Assembly: GCA_030386875.1 (NCBI GenBank)
Contig: CM059564.1
Location: 65,205,936 to 65,269,935, forward strand
Reading direction: 5' to 3'
DNA from: Morinoia aosen
Lineage: Eukaryota; Arthropoda; Malacostraca; Amphipoda; Talitridae
Length of the DNA stretch: 64,000 nucleotides
Part shown: piece after piece, positions 1 through 13,900 of the stretch
Numbering within the stretch: the stretch's first letter is position 1
Layout of the letters: every line of letters begins with the position of its first letter
Program-made: the position numbers and the translations under genes
The notes under the pieces: generated by a model
The model's input: the letters and a program-made list of their open reading frames with translations, nothing else
Databases searched by the model: none
Told to the model about the DNA's origin: nothing

Positions 1-957
1 AGGCCTGTCGAAAAAGTATCCGACCTTTGGCCAGAAAAAATACTTCAACAACCTGACGGGGTTGGGACCCTAATCCCCTTCAAAGTAGGCTCCTTGTGCT
101 TCCACACACTTAGCCCACCGATCCTTCCACTGCCGGAAACACCTCTGGAAGTCTTCTTTTGGAATGGTGTTCAGCTCTGTCGTCGCGTTCCGCATTATCT
201 CTTCTCTACTCTCAAAACGGGATCCTTTCAGTGGTGTCTTCAATTTTGGAAACAACCAGAAGTCGCAAGGAGCCAGGTCTGGAGAGTAGGGAGGTTGGCG
301 AACGGTCGTAATTCCATGTTTGGCCAAGAAATTGCGGATCAAATGGGATGAATGTGCGGGCGCGTTGTCGTGATGCAAGTGCCAGTTGTTCGCAGTCCAC
401 ATGTCTGGTCTTTTGCGCCGAACTGCATCACGAAGTCGCCGGAGAACATCCTGATAGTACTCCTTTGTCACTGTTTGTCCTTCCGGTGCGTATTCGTGAT
501 GCACAATTCCACGGACATCAAAGAAAACAGTCAGCATCACCTTGATTTTGCTTCGCACCTGCCGCGCTTTCTTCGGCCTTGGAGACTCGGGATGCTTCCA
601 TTGGGATGACTGTCTTTTTGTTTCTGGGTCGTACCCGTACACCCATGACTCATCTCCAGTTATCACGGTGTTCAGAAACCCAGGATCAGTGTTGGCGGTG
701 TCCAGAAGGTCCTGTGCAACGTCACGACGGAGGTCTTTTTGTTCCGGCGACAACAACTTGGGCACGAATTTCGACAAACACTTAGAACAGCACCTTACTT
801 GGCGACCACCAGCCAGTGACTGGCCCAAGTGAATGCGGTGAAAAAAGTCAAGCATGCGCATTAAGATTCCTCCTTCCACCGTGCACAGTGGCGCCGCCTT
901 AGAATCACTACTTTGCGCGGGAAAAATTAAGGTCGGATACTTTTTCGACAGGCCTCG
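1..957 (-). mobile_element. mariner element, internally shortened
   Basis: The first 27 bases are the exact reverse complement of bases 929-955, giving perfect terminal inverted repeats that begin AGGCCTGTCGAAAAAGTATC. The right end probably runs two bases further (CG, 956-957) to a TA at 958-959, the mariner target duplication. The left two bases and left TA would then lie outside the window. The transposase is on the minus strand. At about 0.96 kb the copy is shorter than a usual 1.3-kb mariner because the N-terminal third of the gene is missing. It probably sits in a downstream intron of CEP290. Confidence 0.93.
70..861 (-). CDS. mariner transposase, N-terminally truncated
   Basis: An open frame of about 263 codons encodes the DDE catalytic domain of a mariner transposase. 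The three catalytic aspartates are visible: TGDESWVYGYD, HHDNAPAH and YSPDLAPCDFW. The last two are separated by 34 residues, the DD34D spacing that defines mariner. The C-terminal RxW...CVEAQGAYFEGD tail is also typical. The first ATG (859-861) opens directly into the region just before the catalytic core, so the paired helix-turn-helix DNA-binding domain (about 80-100 residues) is absent. Without it the protein should not bind its own inverted repeats, so this copy is expected to be non-autonomous despite an open catalytic frame. There are no introns, as expected. Confidence 0.9.
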   Translation of the reverse strand: MRMLDFFHRIHLGQSLAGGRQVRCCSKCLSKFVPKLLSPEQKDLRRDVAQDLLDTANTDPGFLNTVITGDESWVYGYDPETKRQSSQWKHPESPRPKKARQVRSKIKVMLTVFFDVRGIVHHEYAPEGQTVTKEYYQDVLRRLRDAVRRKRPDMWTANNWHLHHDNAPAHSSHLIRNFLAKHGITTVRQPPYSPDLAPCDFWLFPKLKTPLKGSRFESREEIMRNATTELNTIPKEDFQRCFRQWKDRWAKCVEAQGAYFEGD

Positions 958-1905
958 TATAGTCATATCTATCATCGAATCTCTTGAATAACAAGAACCT
1001 CCATTCAATGTGTCCTTCTTGTTAACCGTGATTAAGGAAGACAGGAGACTTAAAAATAAAGAAAGTTGAAGGAAACCGTTCATCATGATATATGTTTGTA
1101 TGTGTGTGTAAAATATGCATCGAGAAAATGCACATTGTAAATACATTTAAGTAATATGTGTATTAAAAACTGATACTGGTGTAAAATCGCTTTTTTACGA
1201 TGGCACTATTTCATTTGAACCGATTGTGCGCTGAAAAAAATCTATTTGAAAATGATAGTAATGGAATGATTTCTGGAAGAGATGTAATCGATATTCCTGC
1301 TTAGTGGAGGAGGAGCGTAGCGCGAAGTAATTGATTTAAATGATTACGTAGAAAGTCAGCATTCATATCTTGAAAAACTAAAAAACAAAATGCTGAGCAT
1401 AAATTCAAAATAAAAAAAAATCCAGACTGAAAGGGCAGAAATCAAATAGACTCCTACAGATAATTGTCGTAGTAATAACTCCACATATTAGTACCGCATG
1501 AATAAACCCGTGCACACTGGAGTTAAGCGAATAAATAAAATTCATTCATTACAGTTGCAAGATAACCTCCCGGAAAACCCCCGAAGGAATAACGTTGTAT
1601 TAAATTTCCTCACCCTGAGGTAAGCCCTTAAAACTTCTATCCTTCGAGTCCTCTTTAATTACTTCCTTCGGTACTCATACCTTCTATGCTACTTTATCTT
1701 TGTTTTATTTAACTTTTCATTGCATGGTGTTTTAAAACACCGAGCATCTTGAGGTAGTTTAAACACTATGCGCCCCCATTTCTAGTCTATAAAAAATGAT
1801 CCCTCCTCTTCGCTCTCTTGAGATCGCTTTCGTTGTAGCTAGGTGGTCTCATACTGACCTGAAATGAATCAAAAAATAAAGTAATAATACGAACGGATGG
1901 CTCAC
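958..1905. other. CEP290 intron, no exon recognised
   Basis: This is AT-rich sequence between the mariner and the leftmost CEP290 exon. I looked on the minus strand for the next CEP290 coiled-coil exon and found none, so the gene must continue beyond the left edge of the window. Confidence 0.5.
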
Positions 1906-4900
1906 CTGTGAGACAAGCCAAGGCCTCCCCAACGGGCAGGTCCAGAGCCGTGAGCTGCACCGCGTGTCTCGTGTTCGACAGCTCACGCGTCAGGGCGTAC
2001 ACCTGCGCAGCGTGCTGCTCTTACAATTTCGTGGTATGGTGGCACAATGAAATGAGATGGTGCAGTGCACTGCTGTCATGTTGTACGTTTTGCTGCGGTA
2101 ATGTGGCCATGTTGGTTAGCATTTGATGCGGTAATGTGGCCATCGTGTTAAGCATTTGATGCGGTAATGTGGCCATCGTGTATAGCATTTGATGCGGTAA
2201 TACGGCCATCGTGTTAAGCATTTTGTAAACCTTACTTCATTCAAGATATCAATGAGTACTTTTTAATTATCTGGCACGATCGCAGCAACTATGGTAGATT
2301 AATTCAGTAGCAGCTTTGTCTACAATTCTTTCTCATTTTTAGATGGCCTATCAAGTAGAATTTTTCCTCTAACTGCCGAATTTTCAAGTAGATAATTGTT
2401 GAAAGTGCTAGGTAGTAGCACTGACTTGTTTCCTCGAAGAGAAAATTCCTTAAAAATTGATAGAATAGAACTGATTGTTCTTTAATACATTTAAAGCATT
2501 ACGGAATCGAATTCACTGAAAAATACCAATTATAAACATTTCCATTTAACCGTTTAAGGTATTGAACGATAGATTCAGTCAAGTTGTTAAGCCGATCTGC
2601 ATTCCTATACTAAAAATCTTCACTGACCAAACATAATTTTCTCATTCGTACTAGAAAATGTACTTACATCAGCTGCACTTGCGCTTGTGATCTGTTTAAC
2701 ATAATTGGCAGCTATCTAATTAAAATGCAAGCTCATCAAGGTAATTACTGAAATCGACCCTCTGTCAACAGTACTCTGAATGAACTTCACCCAAGTCCTG
2801 CCTCAGTTACCCGTACTTGCCTCAGTCTTGAGAGACAATTTCTCCTCTTCTAGGGCTTTGATTCTCCTGTTTAGAGATGTGATGATTTTCTTCCTCTTTT
2901 GCCTCTGGTTTGAAATCTCTTTTGGCAGCTCTTTCTCCTCACGTGGTTCCATTTTCAGCCGTAATCTGAGAATGAAATTCATTACTAATAGAAGATTTCT
3001 TTGGACTTTGCCCTGTTCGACATCTGGTTTTTCATTGCACAGTATTTCGATTCCTAGAGTGTAAAATAAACGACATATATTAAAATAAGACGCTGTTCCT
3101 GTACTGTTCTCACCAAAAATTTGGGCATTTACTAGTTATCATGGGAATCAACTCGATAGTGTTAGCCTGTTTCAATTTGTAAATCTCCATACCGGACAGT
3201 TGCGTGTTCGATATAGGGTGCTATGTTATTAGAAACTTTTTCGACGATGTACCTTTGTATTTTACAGAACTCCCGCTTCTCTAACGTTCAGAGATCGTCT
3301 GCGCAAGCAAGTGCCTTGACCAGCGATAACACCGACCTTGCAAGCTGTGTCAAGTGATCAACTCACAGCAGAGCCAGCGGTAACACCGGTCTTGCAGGCT
3401 ATGTCAAGTGATCAACTCAAAACAGAGCCAGCGATAACACCGATCTTGCAAGCTGTGTCAAGTGATCAATTCACAGCAGAGCCAGCGATAACACCGGTCT
3501 TGCAAGCTGTGTCAAGTGATCAACTCATAACAGAGCCAGCGATAACACCGGTCTTGCAGGCTGTGTCAAGTGATCAACTCACAACAGAGCCAGCGATAAC
3601 ACCGGTCTTGCAGGCTGTGTCAAGTGATCAACTCACAACAGAGCCAGCGATAACACCGGTCTTGCAGGCTGTGTCAAGTGATCAACTCACAACAGAGCCA
3701 GCGATAACACTGATCTTGCAAGCTGTGTCAAGTGATCAACTCATAACAGAGCCAGCGATAACACCGGTCTTGCAGGCTGTGTCAAGTGATCAACTCACAG
3801 CAGAGCCAGCGATAACACCGGTCTTGCAGGCTGTGTCAAGTGATCAACTCACAGCAGAGCCAGCGATAACACCGGTCTTGCAGGCTGTGTCAAGTGATCA
3901 ACTCACAACAGAGCCAGCGATAACACCGGTCTTGCAGACTGTGTCAAGTGATCAACTCACAACAGAGCCAGCGATAACACCGGTCTTGCAGGCTGTGTCA
4001 AGTGATCAACTCACAACAGAGCCAGCGATAACACCGGTCTTGCAGGCTGTGTCAAGTGATCAACTCACAGCAGAGCCAGCGATAACACCGGTCTTGCAGG
4101 CTGTGTCAAGTGATCAACTCACAGCAGAGCCAGCGATAACACCGGTCTTGCAGGCTGTGTCAAGTGATCAACTCACAACAGAGCCAGCGATAACACCGGT
4201 CTTGCAGACTGTGTCAAGTGATCAACTCACAACAGAGCCAGCGATAACACCGGTCTTGCAGGCTGTGTCAAGTGATCAACTCACAACAGAGCCAGCGATA
4301 ACACCGGTCTTGCAGGCTGTGTCAAGTGATCAACTCACAACAGAGCCAGCGATAACACCGGTCTTGCAGGCTGTGTCAAGTGATCAACTCACAACAGAGC
4401 CAGCGATAACACCGGTCTTGCAGGCTGTGTCAAGTGATCAACTCACAGCAGAGCCAGCGATAACACCGGTCTTGCAGGCTGTGTCAAGTGATCAACTCAC
4501 AACAGAGCCAGCGATAACACCGGTCTTGCAGGCTGTGTCAAGTGATCAACTCACAACAGAGCCAGCGATAACACCGGTCTTGCAGGCTGTGTCAAGTGAT
4601 CAACTCACAACAGAGCCAGCGATAACACTGATCTTGCAAGCTGTGTCAAGTGATCAACTCACAGCAGAGCCAGCGATAACACCGGTCTTGCAGGCTGTGT
4701 CAAGTGATCAACTCACAACAGAGCCAGCGATAACACCGGTCTTGCAGGCTGTGTCAAGTGATCAACTCACAGCAGAGCTTATGAACGAAAGAAAAACCAT
4801 TCAAGCCTGCATTGCTGCTAAGTAACGATTTTTTAAATATTGTTTGTCTTCTGTATTAGTTTCATCCTACTACATCCTGAACAAGAACACCTCCTGTTAA

Positions 4901-7900
4901 AAAATACATAGGAGTATAGAGTGATCTCGTGAGCATTCTGTGTGTACTACGATAATCTCTTCAAAAATCTCTCACGCCACGTGAATTTCTAAATTGACAC
5001 AACTACAATATTTTTATCAGTATCATTATTTTCTTTAATAAACGCCAAAAATCTTAGACAAGATAGATCATGTTCACATACAAATTTAAGAGCACAAGAC
5101 ATCGTAATTCTTCTATTTGGTTCTGCAATCGCTTCGGGAACAAGACGGATGAAAAAAGCTTAATTGTTTTTCATATTGCGATATCATTCATCACCACAAA
5201 AACAGTTTTGAGATCGCTCGTCCATAACCAACTCCACCCAATTTGGCAAAGTGTTTCATTCTAGCTTTGCTTCCTTTCATATTTGAGCTGACCATATGAT
5301 ATTTTATGAAATATTTTGTCATCAAGCGACCAGAATTTCTTCTCTCTAGTTGGTATCTTCAGACATGGTAGCTATAACAGTGCTAAAAACTTTAAAATTT
5401 CCCTCGTAACGAACATCTCATGTAACAAAAACAGCATCCTCCACAGATCCGAGCAATAACCGATGCTATTTACACCGTGAGTGCGTTTTACACAAGTATT
5501 CTGAGAATCTCCTTGTTCTAAATAATTAATGACGTGTCTGTACCTTATTTTTGTACTAACTTCGTAAAGGTTAACAGTCTACGGAAATAATCTTGAATAT
5601 TTTGTTGTCCTTCTTGTACATCAGTGTTCTAAACTCAGTATAATTAACCATGCGGGCCAACTACATTCAACTAATTGTTGAACTCGCAAAGCTTTACTTA
5701 AATGCTGCCTGAAAATAGTTGATCGCTTCATAACAACCTCATCGAAACGCAGAGACTATAGTATTTTAAAGGAAATTTGTGAAAGTGTAGTAAAAATTTA
5801 TAGGAAAAAATCGTCAACGAAGACATTTGGCCTTTAGGATCATCTAAGTGCAAAGAACACCTTCTTAATTGATTTGTCAGTTTTCTTTGAAAAGGTTTTC
5901 CCATCTGAATAGTTTCGCAGTTGCGGTAGCTTTGCTGTTTGTGCTCTTTTATCTATGGAGTTTTCAGTTCCTTGTACTGTACGTGTTGTAGCTAGGAATG
6001 TAAGGTAAGTGGGGGACGATCGTATCTTACTTGAGAGGAAGTGTTTTCGCTCTAACTCATCAAACAAGTATAGTGGAATCCGTGCACAATCCATAAAATC
6101 GCAGACATCTTACTTGCCAGCACATTTGTATTTTACAAGAAAATACATCAAGTTATTACACGGAAAACACAATCTCTACTTAGCAGAAAAAGAGTAGCTA
6201 TTTCTACAAGAGAAAAATACTTTAACCATATGAAAAAAATTGAAAGATCAATAGAATTTCATGAAAATATAAGGAATAATAATCTCTACATATAAATGTG
6301 GAAAAACAGTTAATACTGCGAGAAAAGTGATCAATATTTTGCAATTACTCCACGTTAAAAAGGATGTTTCACTGAGCAAAAGGATCAATATTTACTACAC
6401 GAAAAAAATTAAAAAGGACAAAAATTGCGACTCGAAACAATCATGAAAAAACAATTGCCCCCTTCTAGAAAAACAAAACAACTAAATTACTTTACCCCGA
6501 AGAAGCATAATTAACATCCGAAAAAAAGCGACATGGTACCTCAACAGTTGATTCTCCTCAGCGAGCTCGTCCTCGGTGACATAAAGCGCGTTGGTGAGGG
6601 CCGTGAGCTCCGCCACCTGCGCCTCCCGCTGCGCCAGCAGGCTCCTGCTCGACTTGAGCTCCTTCAGCGCGTCCGCGAACGAGTACTCGCCGCTCATGTA
6701 CGCTCGTAGGTTCTCCGTCACCGCCGCCAGCTGTGGAGCACACGTCAGTGACGGCTTCCACACTCTTCAGTGACAGGCTTCAGTGCCCCACACACACTTC
6801 AGTTACAAGCTTCATTGTCCCTCATACTGCAGTTACAGGCTTTAGTGCCCCACACACACTTGAGTTACAGGCTTCAGTGTCACTCATACTTCAGTTACAG
6901 GCTTCAGTATCCCTCATACTTCAGTTACAAGCTTTCTATTCTATTCTTCTACCCTCACTTACAATCTTACCTCATCGTACAATGTTGTATCATGTGAAAT
7001 TTCTGTCTACATTTTTGACTCTCTGCTCCAGTGCACCTACCCCACAAAGTGCACCTGAACTGGTCACCTGTTTAGCGTGCATCTGAGCGTCGTCCTCAGC
7101 TGACACCAGCTGCTGCCTCAGCCTAGCGTTCAGCTGCCGCTCCTGCTGCAGCTGCTTGCGCTGTCGCTGCAGCTGCGCCTTCAACTCGTCGCTCGCGTTC
7201 GTCCTGACCAGGCAACACAACAAAACAAGTGTCACTTGCGTTCAACGCCTCATAATTTCTGCTCTCTTTTGCTAGGGTTACTTAAAACTTGACTCTTTAA
7301 TGGGGCAGACACGATAAAGCGACAGGGTTCACATTTGTGAGGGTAATGGTATGAAATGAATTAAAATTTGATCAATGTTCCTGGTATTTCAAATGTATAC
7401 AGACGAGAAAAATTTCATGAGTCTGATATAAAACTAGTGAATAATGAGCATGCAGATTGGAGAAGCAGTCTGTTTCTCATAATAACAATTATTTTTGTTT
7501 AAATTTTCAATCGTGTTCAACACGTAAGAAAAATTAGCATTTTATTAGATGATAAGGCTAAGAATGAGTTAAAACGTACTTCTTAATGGCAATTTGAATT
7601 ATTTTTGAATATTTCTATTTGAAATAGCCTCTCATCATCTACACATGGCCATGACTTTAGATGGTTCATGAAATAAAAAATAATTCCAAATTAATTTATT
7701 CTGGTATACCAGCGACATTACAAGTTCCAGTGAACAAAATAAAACATTCATAGCTCGAGAAATTATCCTATTAATCAACATTTATCGCGTAGAAGTCAAT
7801 TCAATTTGCTACAAACACAAAGCCAGTAATGGCACAATGTGAGAGAGACACACTGGCACGACTCCTTCAGCTTGACGATGATGGCGCTCGCCTCGTCCAT

Positions 7901-10900
7901 CTCCGCCGTGGCAGCCTGCAACTTGGACGTCAACTTAGACACCTCTCGGTCTCTGTCTTCCAGCTCCTGCACAACGAAAATTGGAGCGAATTTTCAACCG
8001 ATTTCAATTTTTCATCCATTCACTATTGTGTTAATTTGAATACTCGCCTACAAACATCTCATATAGCAGAGCTGTAGGCAAACATATGTACCTATGATCA
8101 TTCATTTTCTACTATTTCAAGCATTGAAACTGTGAGTTTATATCATGCCGACATTCTATCGATTTTTATTGCTTATGTTCAGACTAAAGCTAGACACAGC
8201 CTAGGTGCGGTCTTCACTCGTTGCTCACACAAAATCAAGTGCGCATGCTTCAATGAGCTCAGTCGATTTTTATCAGCCTGAGGCATCCGCCGCTTCAGCA
8301 ATTTGTAATAAGTGTGATTGTCTGCTCGTTTCTGTTATTTAAGAAGACATGCAGTTTTATTTTTACACTGCTTTTTGTAGGCTGGTCAAGAATCCAGTTT
8401 GATATTGCTGAAACGAACATTATATAGAAAAATTTTCAAAATTCTTACGAAAAAATATGGACAAAACTATTATTCAGTTAATCGAAATTATATTCGTACA
8501 AATTGTACCTTTTATCAAGCATGTGTTTCCAAGCAAAAATTCATCTTTGAAATTTATACCGAATTTGTACCCATTGCTAAATGAAACTGGCACACATATT
8601 CATTTTTGATTACACCAACGGTGAAAGATCATCTGTTTCTAAACAACTAAAGTCCTCTCGATTCAAAAAGTGATCCAATTTGTCTACAGTCATCATTGAT
8701 CGTGTTGAAGATAATTTAACAATTTAATATGCTACAATTATAAAGCCAGAGATGACATCAAATGCTAAATCTGCTAAATTATCATCTACTCTCAAAATTC
8801 AGACAAGTAATTTTTTGTATCTATTATTCTCACTTTTACCCCGCACTCTTTGCTGTTTAAGGAAACACTCCCGATAAAATCTGCATTAAAATTTTACCAT
8901 CCTTAATTGTTGGACGACAGCATCTTCTTTGTCGGCAGCGAACTTCTTCTGCCGCCGCCGCTGCCGCAGCACAGACTCGCGCTCCGCCCGCAGCTGCACC
9001 AGCTCCTCCTCTCGCTCACTCAGCAGCGCCTGCACGGGTAAAAAAATCAATTTAGAACAATTTATAAAGCACGATGTTATTTTAAAGAGATTACCATTGT
9101 GTATTTCACTACACTTACTCGCAAGTCTTTGAAAAAAGTTTTGAAATTTTTAAACATTTAAGGAAAAGGCTTTCTCACATTTTCGACATTTTAGGTTTTT
9201 TTCGTGAATTCGATGAGCTTTTCAAGTTTGGTGTTCAAGGAAATGCTAAGAAGAGTCTAAAACTCATTATGACATTCGGCTTTATCCGGAAATACGTATC
9301 ACTTGTTACTTATTTTGATTTATATTTTGACAACGGCGAATACAACTTCTAATGTCCTCTGAGTGCTATAACTTCATGTGATTGGATTCAAGTTTCTTCA
9401 AGTTTCTGCTCAAGCGTAGCTAATAGCTCGATTTGTGCATCATTGTCTTATTTATTTGCCTTCCCGCATAGGACTTCCTCGCAGCTCAATTTTAGGTCCT
9501 TTCGCTTGGTTGGAATAACTGCTTTGTAGAAGTCAACCAGGCACTGTCCAGATGAGACATTCCCGCCCCAAATCCGCGAGTTCGCGTGAGTGCGCTCGGC
9601 GAAATGAACAACACAAGCCAGTGAGTGAGCTATGAAGAGCGTACAACTGACCGTATGGCGAGACAACTGCCACGCATCTGCTTCAGCTGGAAGTGAAAAG
9701 GAGTGTGTACATGGCTACGGATATTGTTTCTTGTCGTGGGCTAATCCTGAAATGGGAAGAGCTCGCTTGTTTTAGTATTATGATACTGAATTAGTACAAA
9801 TAAAACGATTCCCAGAAAAACTCTCTTTTCAGAATAATAAAAAGAAACAACGTGGTAACAAACATACTGACTAGTACACATTCGATTGATTCCATCAGTG
9901 TAATAAAAACAAAGTAAAAGCAACAGTGATTTCCTCTGTTCCGTTTATCATGTTTTACTACACTGGTGAAGGAGCCATTGAATTCCAGGATGTTTCCAAC
10001 AAATTTTTGTCACTACGCTGGATTTTCATTTGAAGAATGAACTTGTGCATCACAGGCTTATTTAAAACATGCTCTGCGCAGTAAGATTTTGTCAATCATT
10101 GTTCTGCTCACGCCTTGTTTTAGTCAAAGCATTTTTTCACATAGTATTTTTAGTACTCAGCTCTGCAGGTAACAAAATTACTCGTGCTATGTGTACGATT
10201 ATTCTGTTACTCGAACACCGCCTCTCGTTGTCGCCCTACGGATGTCGAAGGTAAATTTTGTAAAAGACCAGAATTAAAGCTTGTGACCTGGAAATCAATT
10301 CAACTTACATAATAATCTCGGGAATAAGCCATCGCCAGACTTTACGGTACAGTATTTGACAAGTTATTGCTACAATGTATCCATTAAGGCAAAAATCGAT
10401 TTCTTTTAAACACTTGTTTGTGTGCGTGTTTGTCCGTCGCAAAGTATAAGAAAACCATAAACACTACAAATAATCTCACCGAAACATACCACTCGCACCT
10501 ACAGCACATTTGTTCTGTCATTTTAGATTCCCAGCAATTATAGTGCTCTTCAAGTCAATTTGTACGCATGGAAGCTAAATTTTTACCTGAAGTTTGTTGT
10601 TCCTCTGCTCAGCAGTGGCGGTGAGAGCGAGGTAATGTTGCTCCTGCTGGAGCCCCTCCTTCTGCGCCTCCTCCAGCTTCTTGGCTTGTGCCTCCTCACG
10701 CTCCTGTGCCGCCACCACCGTGTCTGGGGCAGTGAAGGCCGCAAAGCCTCAGTAAACTATTTGCATCGTCATGGCATGCATGCGTGCCGTGATATGCTGA
10801 CTGTGAAGGTCGGGTGTCCTAATGATCAGAATTTCGTTAGTCGAATGTCACTCGCATTTTTTCTTCGGGACACGAAGACTGAATCTCAGAAGAGAGAAGT

Positions 10901-13900
10901 CAACAGATGTGTCAGAAAAATAGCTTTTAAGTATTAAATTACTCTCTAGTCATGTTCATTATAAGTTGATTACCTCTCTGTCGACAGTGTATTCTTAGTA
11001 TGCGTGGACCACACAATTTGGTGTGGTGCTACCACAGGTTGTTAATAAGACTGCATCGGAAGACAACTCTTCTACACAAACATATCTCTCATACTTGACC
11101 AGTATTTGTGTCGTATACAATTAAAGCAGCTTTTAGACTCTCATAACATTTAAACTAATACTATATTACTACATTAACAAATACTGCAAGTACAACTTAA
11201 AGTTGAAGTTAGATAACCTCAACCCACTCTTAGAGCTAATTTGTGCTGCTCACCTTGCAGGTGTCGGTTGGCATCATTAACAGCAGAGTAGTCGCTGGCC
11301 AGCTCGTCCACCTCCATGAGCGCCTCCTTCAGGCGCGTCTGCAGGGTGGACACCGTCGCACGCAGCACGTTGTTGTCCTCCTCTGTGCGCTGCTCACAAA
11401 ATGCAATTTAAACAATGTAAGTAATTTATTTACCGCAAGCGTAAGCAATTGAGTCTTGTACAGTGGACACATTTGAGTATAGCTAGGCCTACTTGTGGGC
11501 CCGAATAAGTTCAGCGATAACTGGGGCATCCTATCATCAACGCTATTTTAAGTTGTACAGTTATGTTTAACCTAATTTACTTAACCTAGGGGCATACTAA
11601 ACTGATCTATAATTTGAGCGAGCGGTCTGGAGTGAATAATATTGCGTCAGCTTACGAGACATATAAAAGCTCCCAATATGGTATGACTCGAGGACTCATT
11701 TTGCTAAGCTAAATTTACCGCTGATACTGAGACGTTGTTCTTGATGTCCTATATTCATCAATTCATATTCTTAACATCTGCTTGCATTACTCAAATTAAT
11801 ATTAAAAATTCATCTAAAAATATAGACGTGTTCAAAAAATATCGAAGTACTCGAGCGTATGAATTGGTTTTGACTTTTCTTCTTCAACTAGACATAATTA
11901 ACTGAAATAAACACAAAGAAAATATAAAACACAAGAATTGCTTGCTGGACATTTACAAAAGATGTTAATACCAAAATACCAAGTGCTAGGCTTAACTGAT
12001 TTGTGGAGACACCAGCGCTGTACGAGTATTTCCCTTCAGAAGCACAGTTAAGTTTCTGCAGAAGTAAAGGTGTCTGCCATGTGAAGCAGAAAACGACACA
12101 TTTGATATAGAAGCACTTAATTAAACTCTGATCATTGTGTAAAATGAGCAGACTTAAATTAAATATTAGTTTGCTGTTTTCCTGAGGATATGGGATTTTA
12201 ATCAATTAAATAATGAATAATAAACCAGTGCATTGCCACTCCATTACCTTCTAAATAATTGCATAGCACTCAATAGCCTTTGAGAATTGAGAAAAGGTTT
12301 TTCAACAGGTATGCGCTGAACGAAAACTAGACAATATTGTTCATCACTTTCAGTCTGTTGGAGATCAAAGAATTATTCAGACTAATGGCTGAGAGATTGA
12401 ATTGCAGTCATGCAACCCATGGAAAAATCGTTCATTTTGCGCTTCTCATTCCTACCCTCTTAAATTTCAGCACACAATACGTACTTGGTTATTAAGTACT
12501 ACAGTTTCCCCAGAACGTAGCTGAAAATCGCATGTCAATTCATAATTTTATCAGTGCGTCTCAACGTATAGCAAAAAGCATGACATTGCCATCTGTTTGC
12601 CTACCGCTATATAAGACGAGATGGAAAAAATTTATTTTACAAACTGAAAGTACTCAAAAAAGTTTTGTTATTTTCATGCTGTCTAAAGCATAAGTAAGCA
12701 GATATATTAGAAAATTTAAGTTTTCGAACATAAAACTGAATACGAAGTGTTTCCTCACACAAATTAATCAACAAGATTGAGGCCTTCACGACACCTACTG
12801 CACTCGTTGAGTGCAATGAAATTCACCATGTTGTCGTCCATGAGTTGCTGCAGAAGGGCATTCTTGCGAGTGATGTCCTCCTCCAGCTGCTTCTTCTTGA
12901 GCCTCCATTTGTTCGTCCAATCCTAAGTGGAATGTACAAAGAGTTTATAATATAATAAAGCTGTAATATAGCTTGGAAATATAATTTTAAAAAAATTGCT
13001 TCGCCCAATTTTTCCTTGTGTTAATTGCATTCAAACCTATTTTATGAAGAGAAAGTCGAAGTGCATACCTACAATTTTTGTTTCTTTTGTTCATAATAAG
13101 AAGTGATTATTGCTGGAGCTTTTTTTATCGGCGTAATTTACACATCCTTAAAAGAACTGTTGATAATCCATATGTCGTACAGCGAAAGGATGACACTCAT
13201 GCATGCAAAGCCAGGTTTCTTAGATGTGCTGCTTTGAGAATATAAAAAGACGACATCCATAAATGAATAATGAGTGTTACAGTTGCTGACAGAAAGCCCA
13301 AAGGATATTGAAATTTAAATGAAAACTAGCGAAAAAAATAAAAACTTCAGATATAAAACAATTGATTCGGTTATTTTTTTCATACTTTCAATACTTAAGT
13401 TCCGATACTGCAAATGTACATAATGCTCAACTTCTACTTTGTCAAATTTGCGGAAGCCGCGCACTGTATCGCAATTAGACAAATTCTTTTTCGATTACGT
13501 CTAATAAAGGCATCTTCTTCGAATGCATCTTTACGAGCGTGTGGCACGCAATACTTGGATTATAGAACCAGTTCAGCTCAATTTGCTTACCCTCGCAGCA
13601 GGCACCTCCTGCGATGGTGTGGGGCACAATGAAAGTGGATAAACCCTCTGACTCGACGCGCTCGTATTTCACTCAAAAGTTAAGAATTAAAAACCATTAC
13701 AATTATCAGCAAAGGGGTTGTTGAAAAGAGCAATAAATTAAGTAATTAAGTTTGTTCAGACTTGCATGGTCGTAGGATCACCCTCGTGTGGGGTATTCAG
13801 ATCAAGACACTAGTACAAGTGTCAAAATAAAATATTCCAAGCCCCGTGAAATTGTTATACCAATTCAAATAATAAATGCCTATCCCTGTTTTGGCTATGT

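Noticed and set aside
2095-2226. CRISPR-like array
   Set aside because: Units are contiguous without spacers, and the setting is an animal intron.
2811-2816. GT donor (GTAACT) for CEP290 exon 9
   Set aside because: It leaves a phase that does not fit exon 10; the GC donor ten bases earlier in the transcript does.
3338-4825. 495-codon plus-strand frame of 18-residue repeats
   Set aside because: It lies in a 54-bp minisatellite whose period is divisible by three. The frame has no ATG, follows a stop just upstream and ends in unrelated sequence. It is more simply an intronic repeat of CEP290 on the other strand.
5840-6094. 84-codon minus-strand frame inside the CEP290 intron
   Set aside because: Exons 8 and 9 of CEP290 join in phase without it and it has no CEP290-like heptads.
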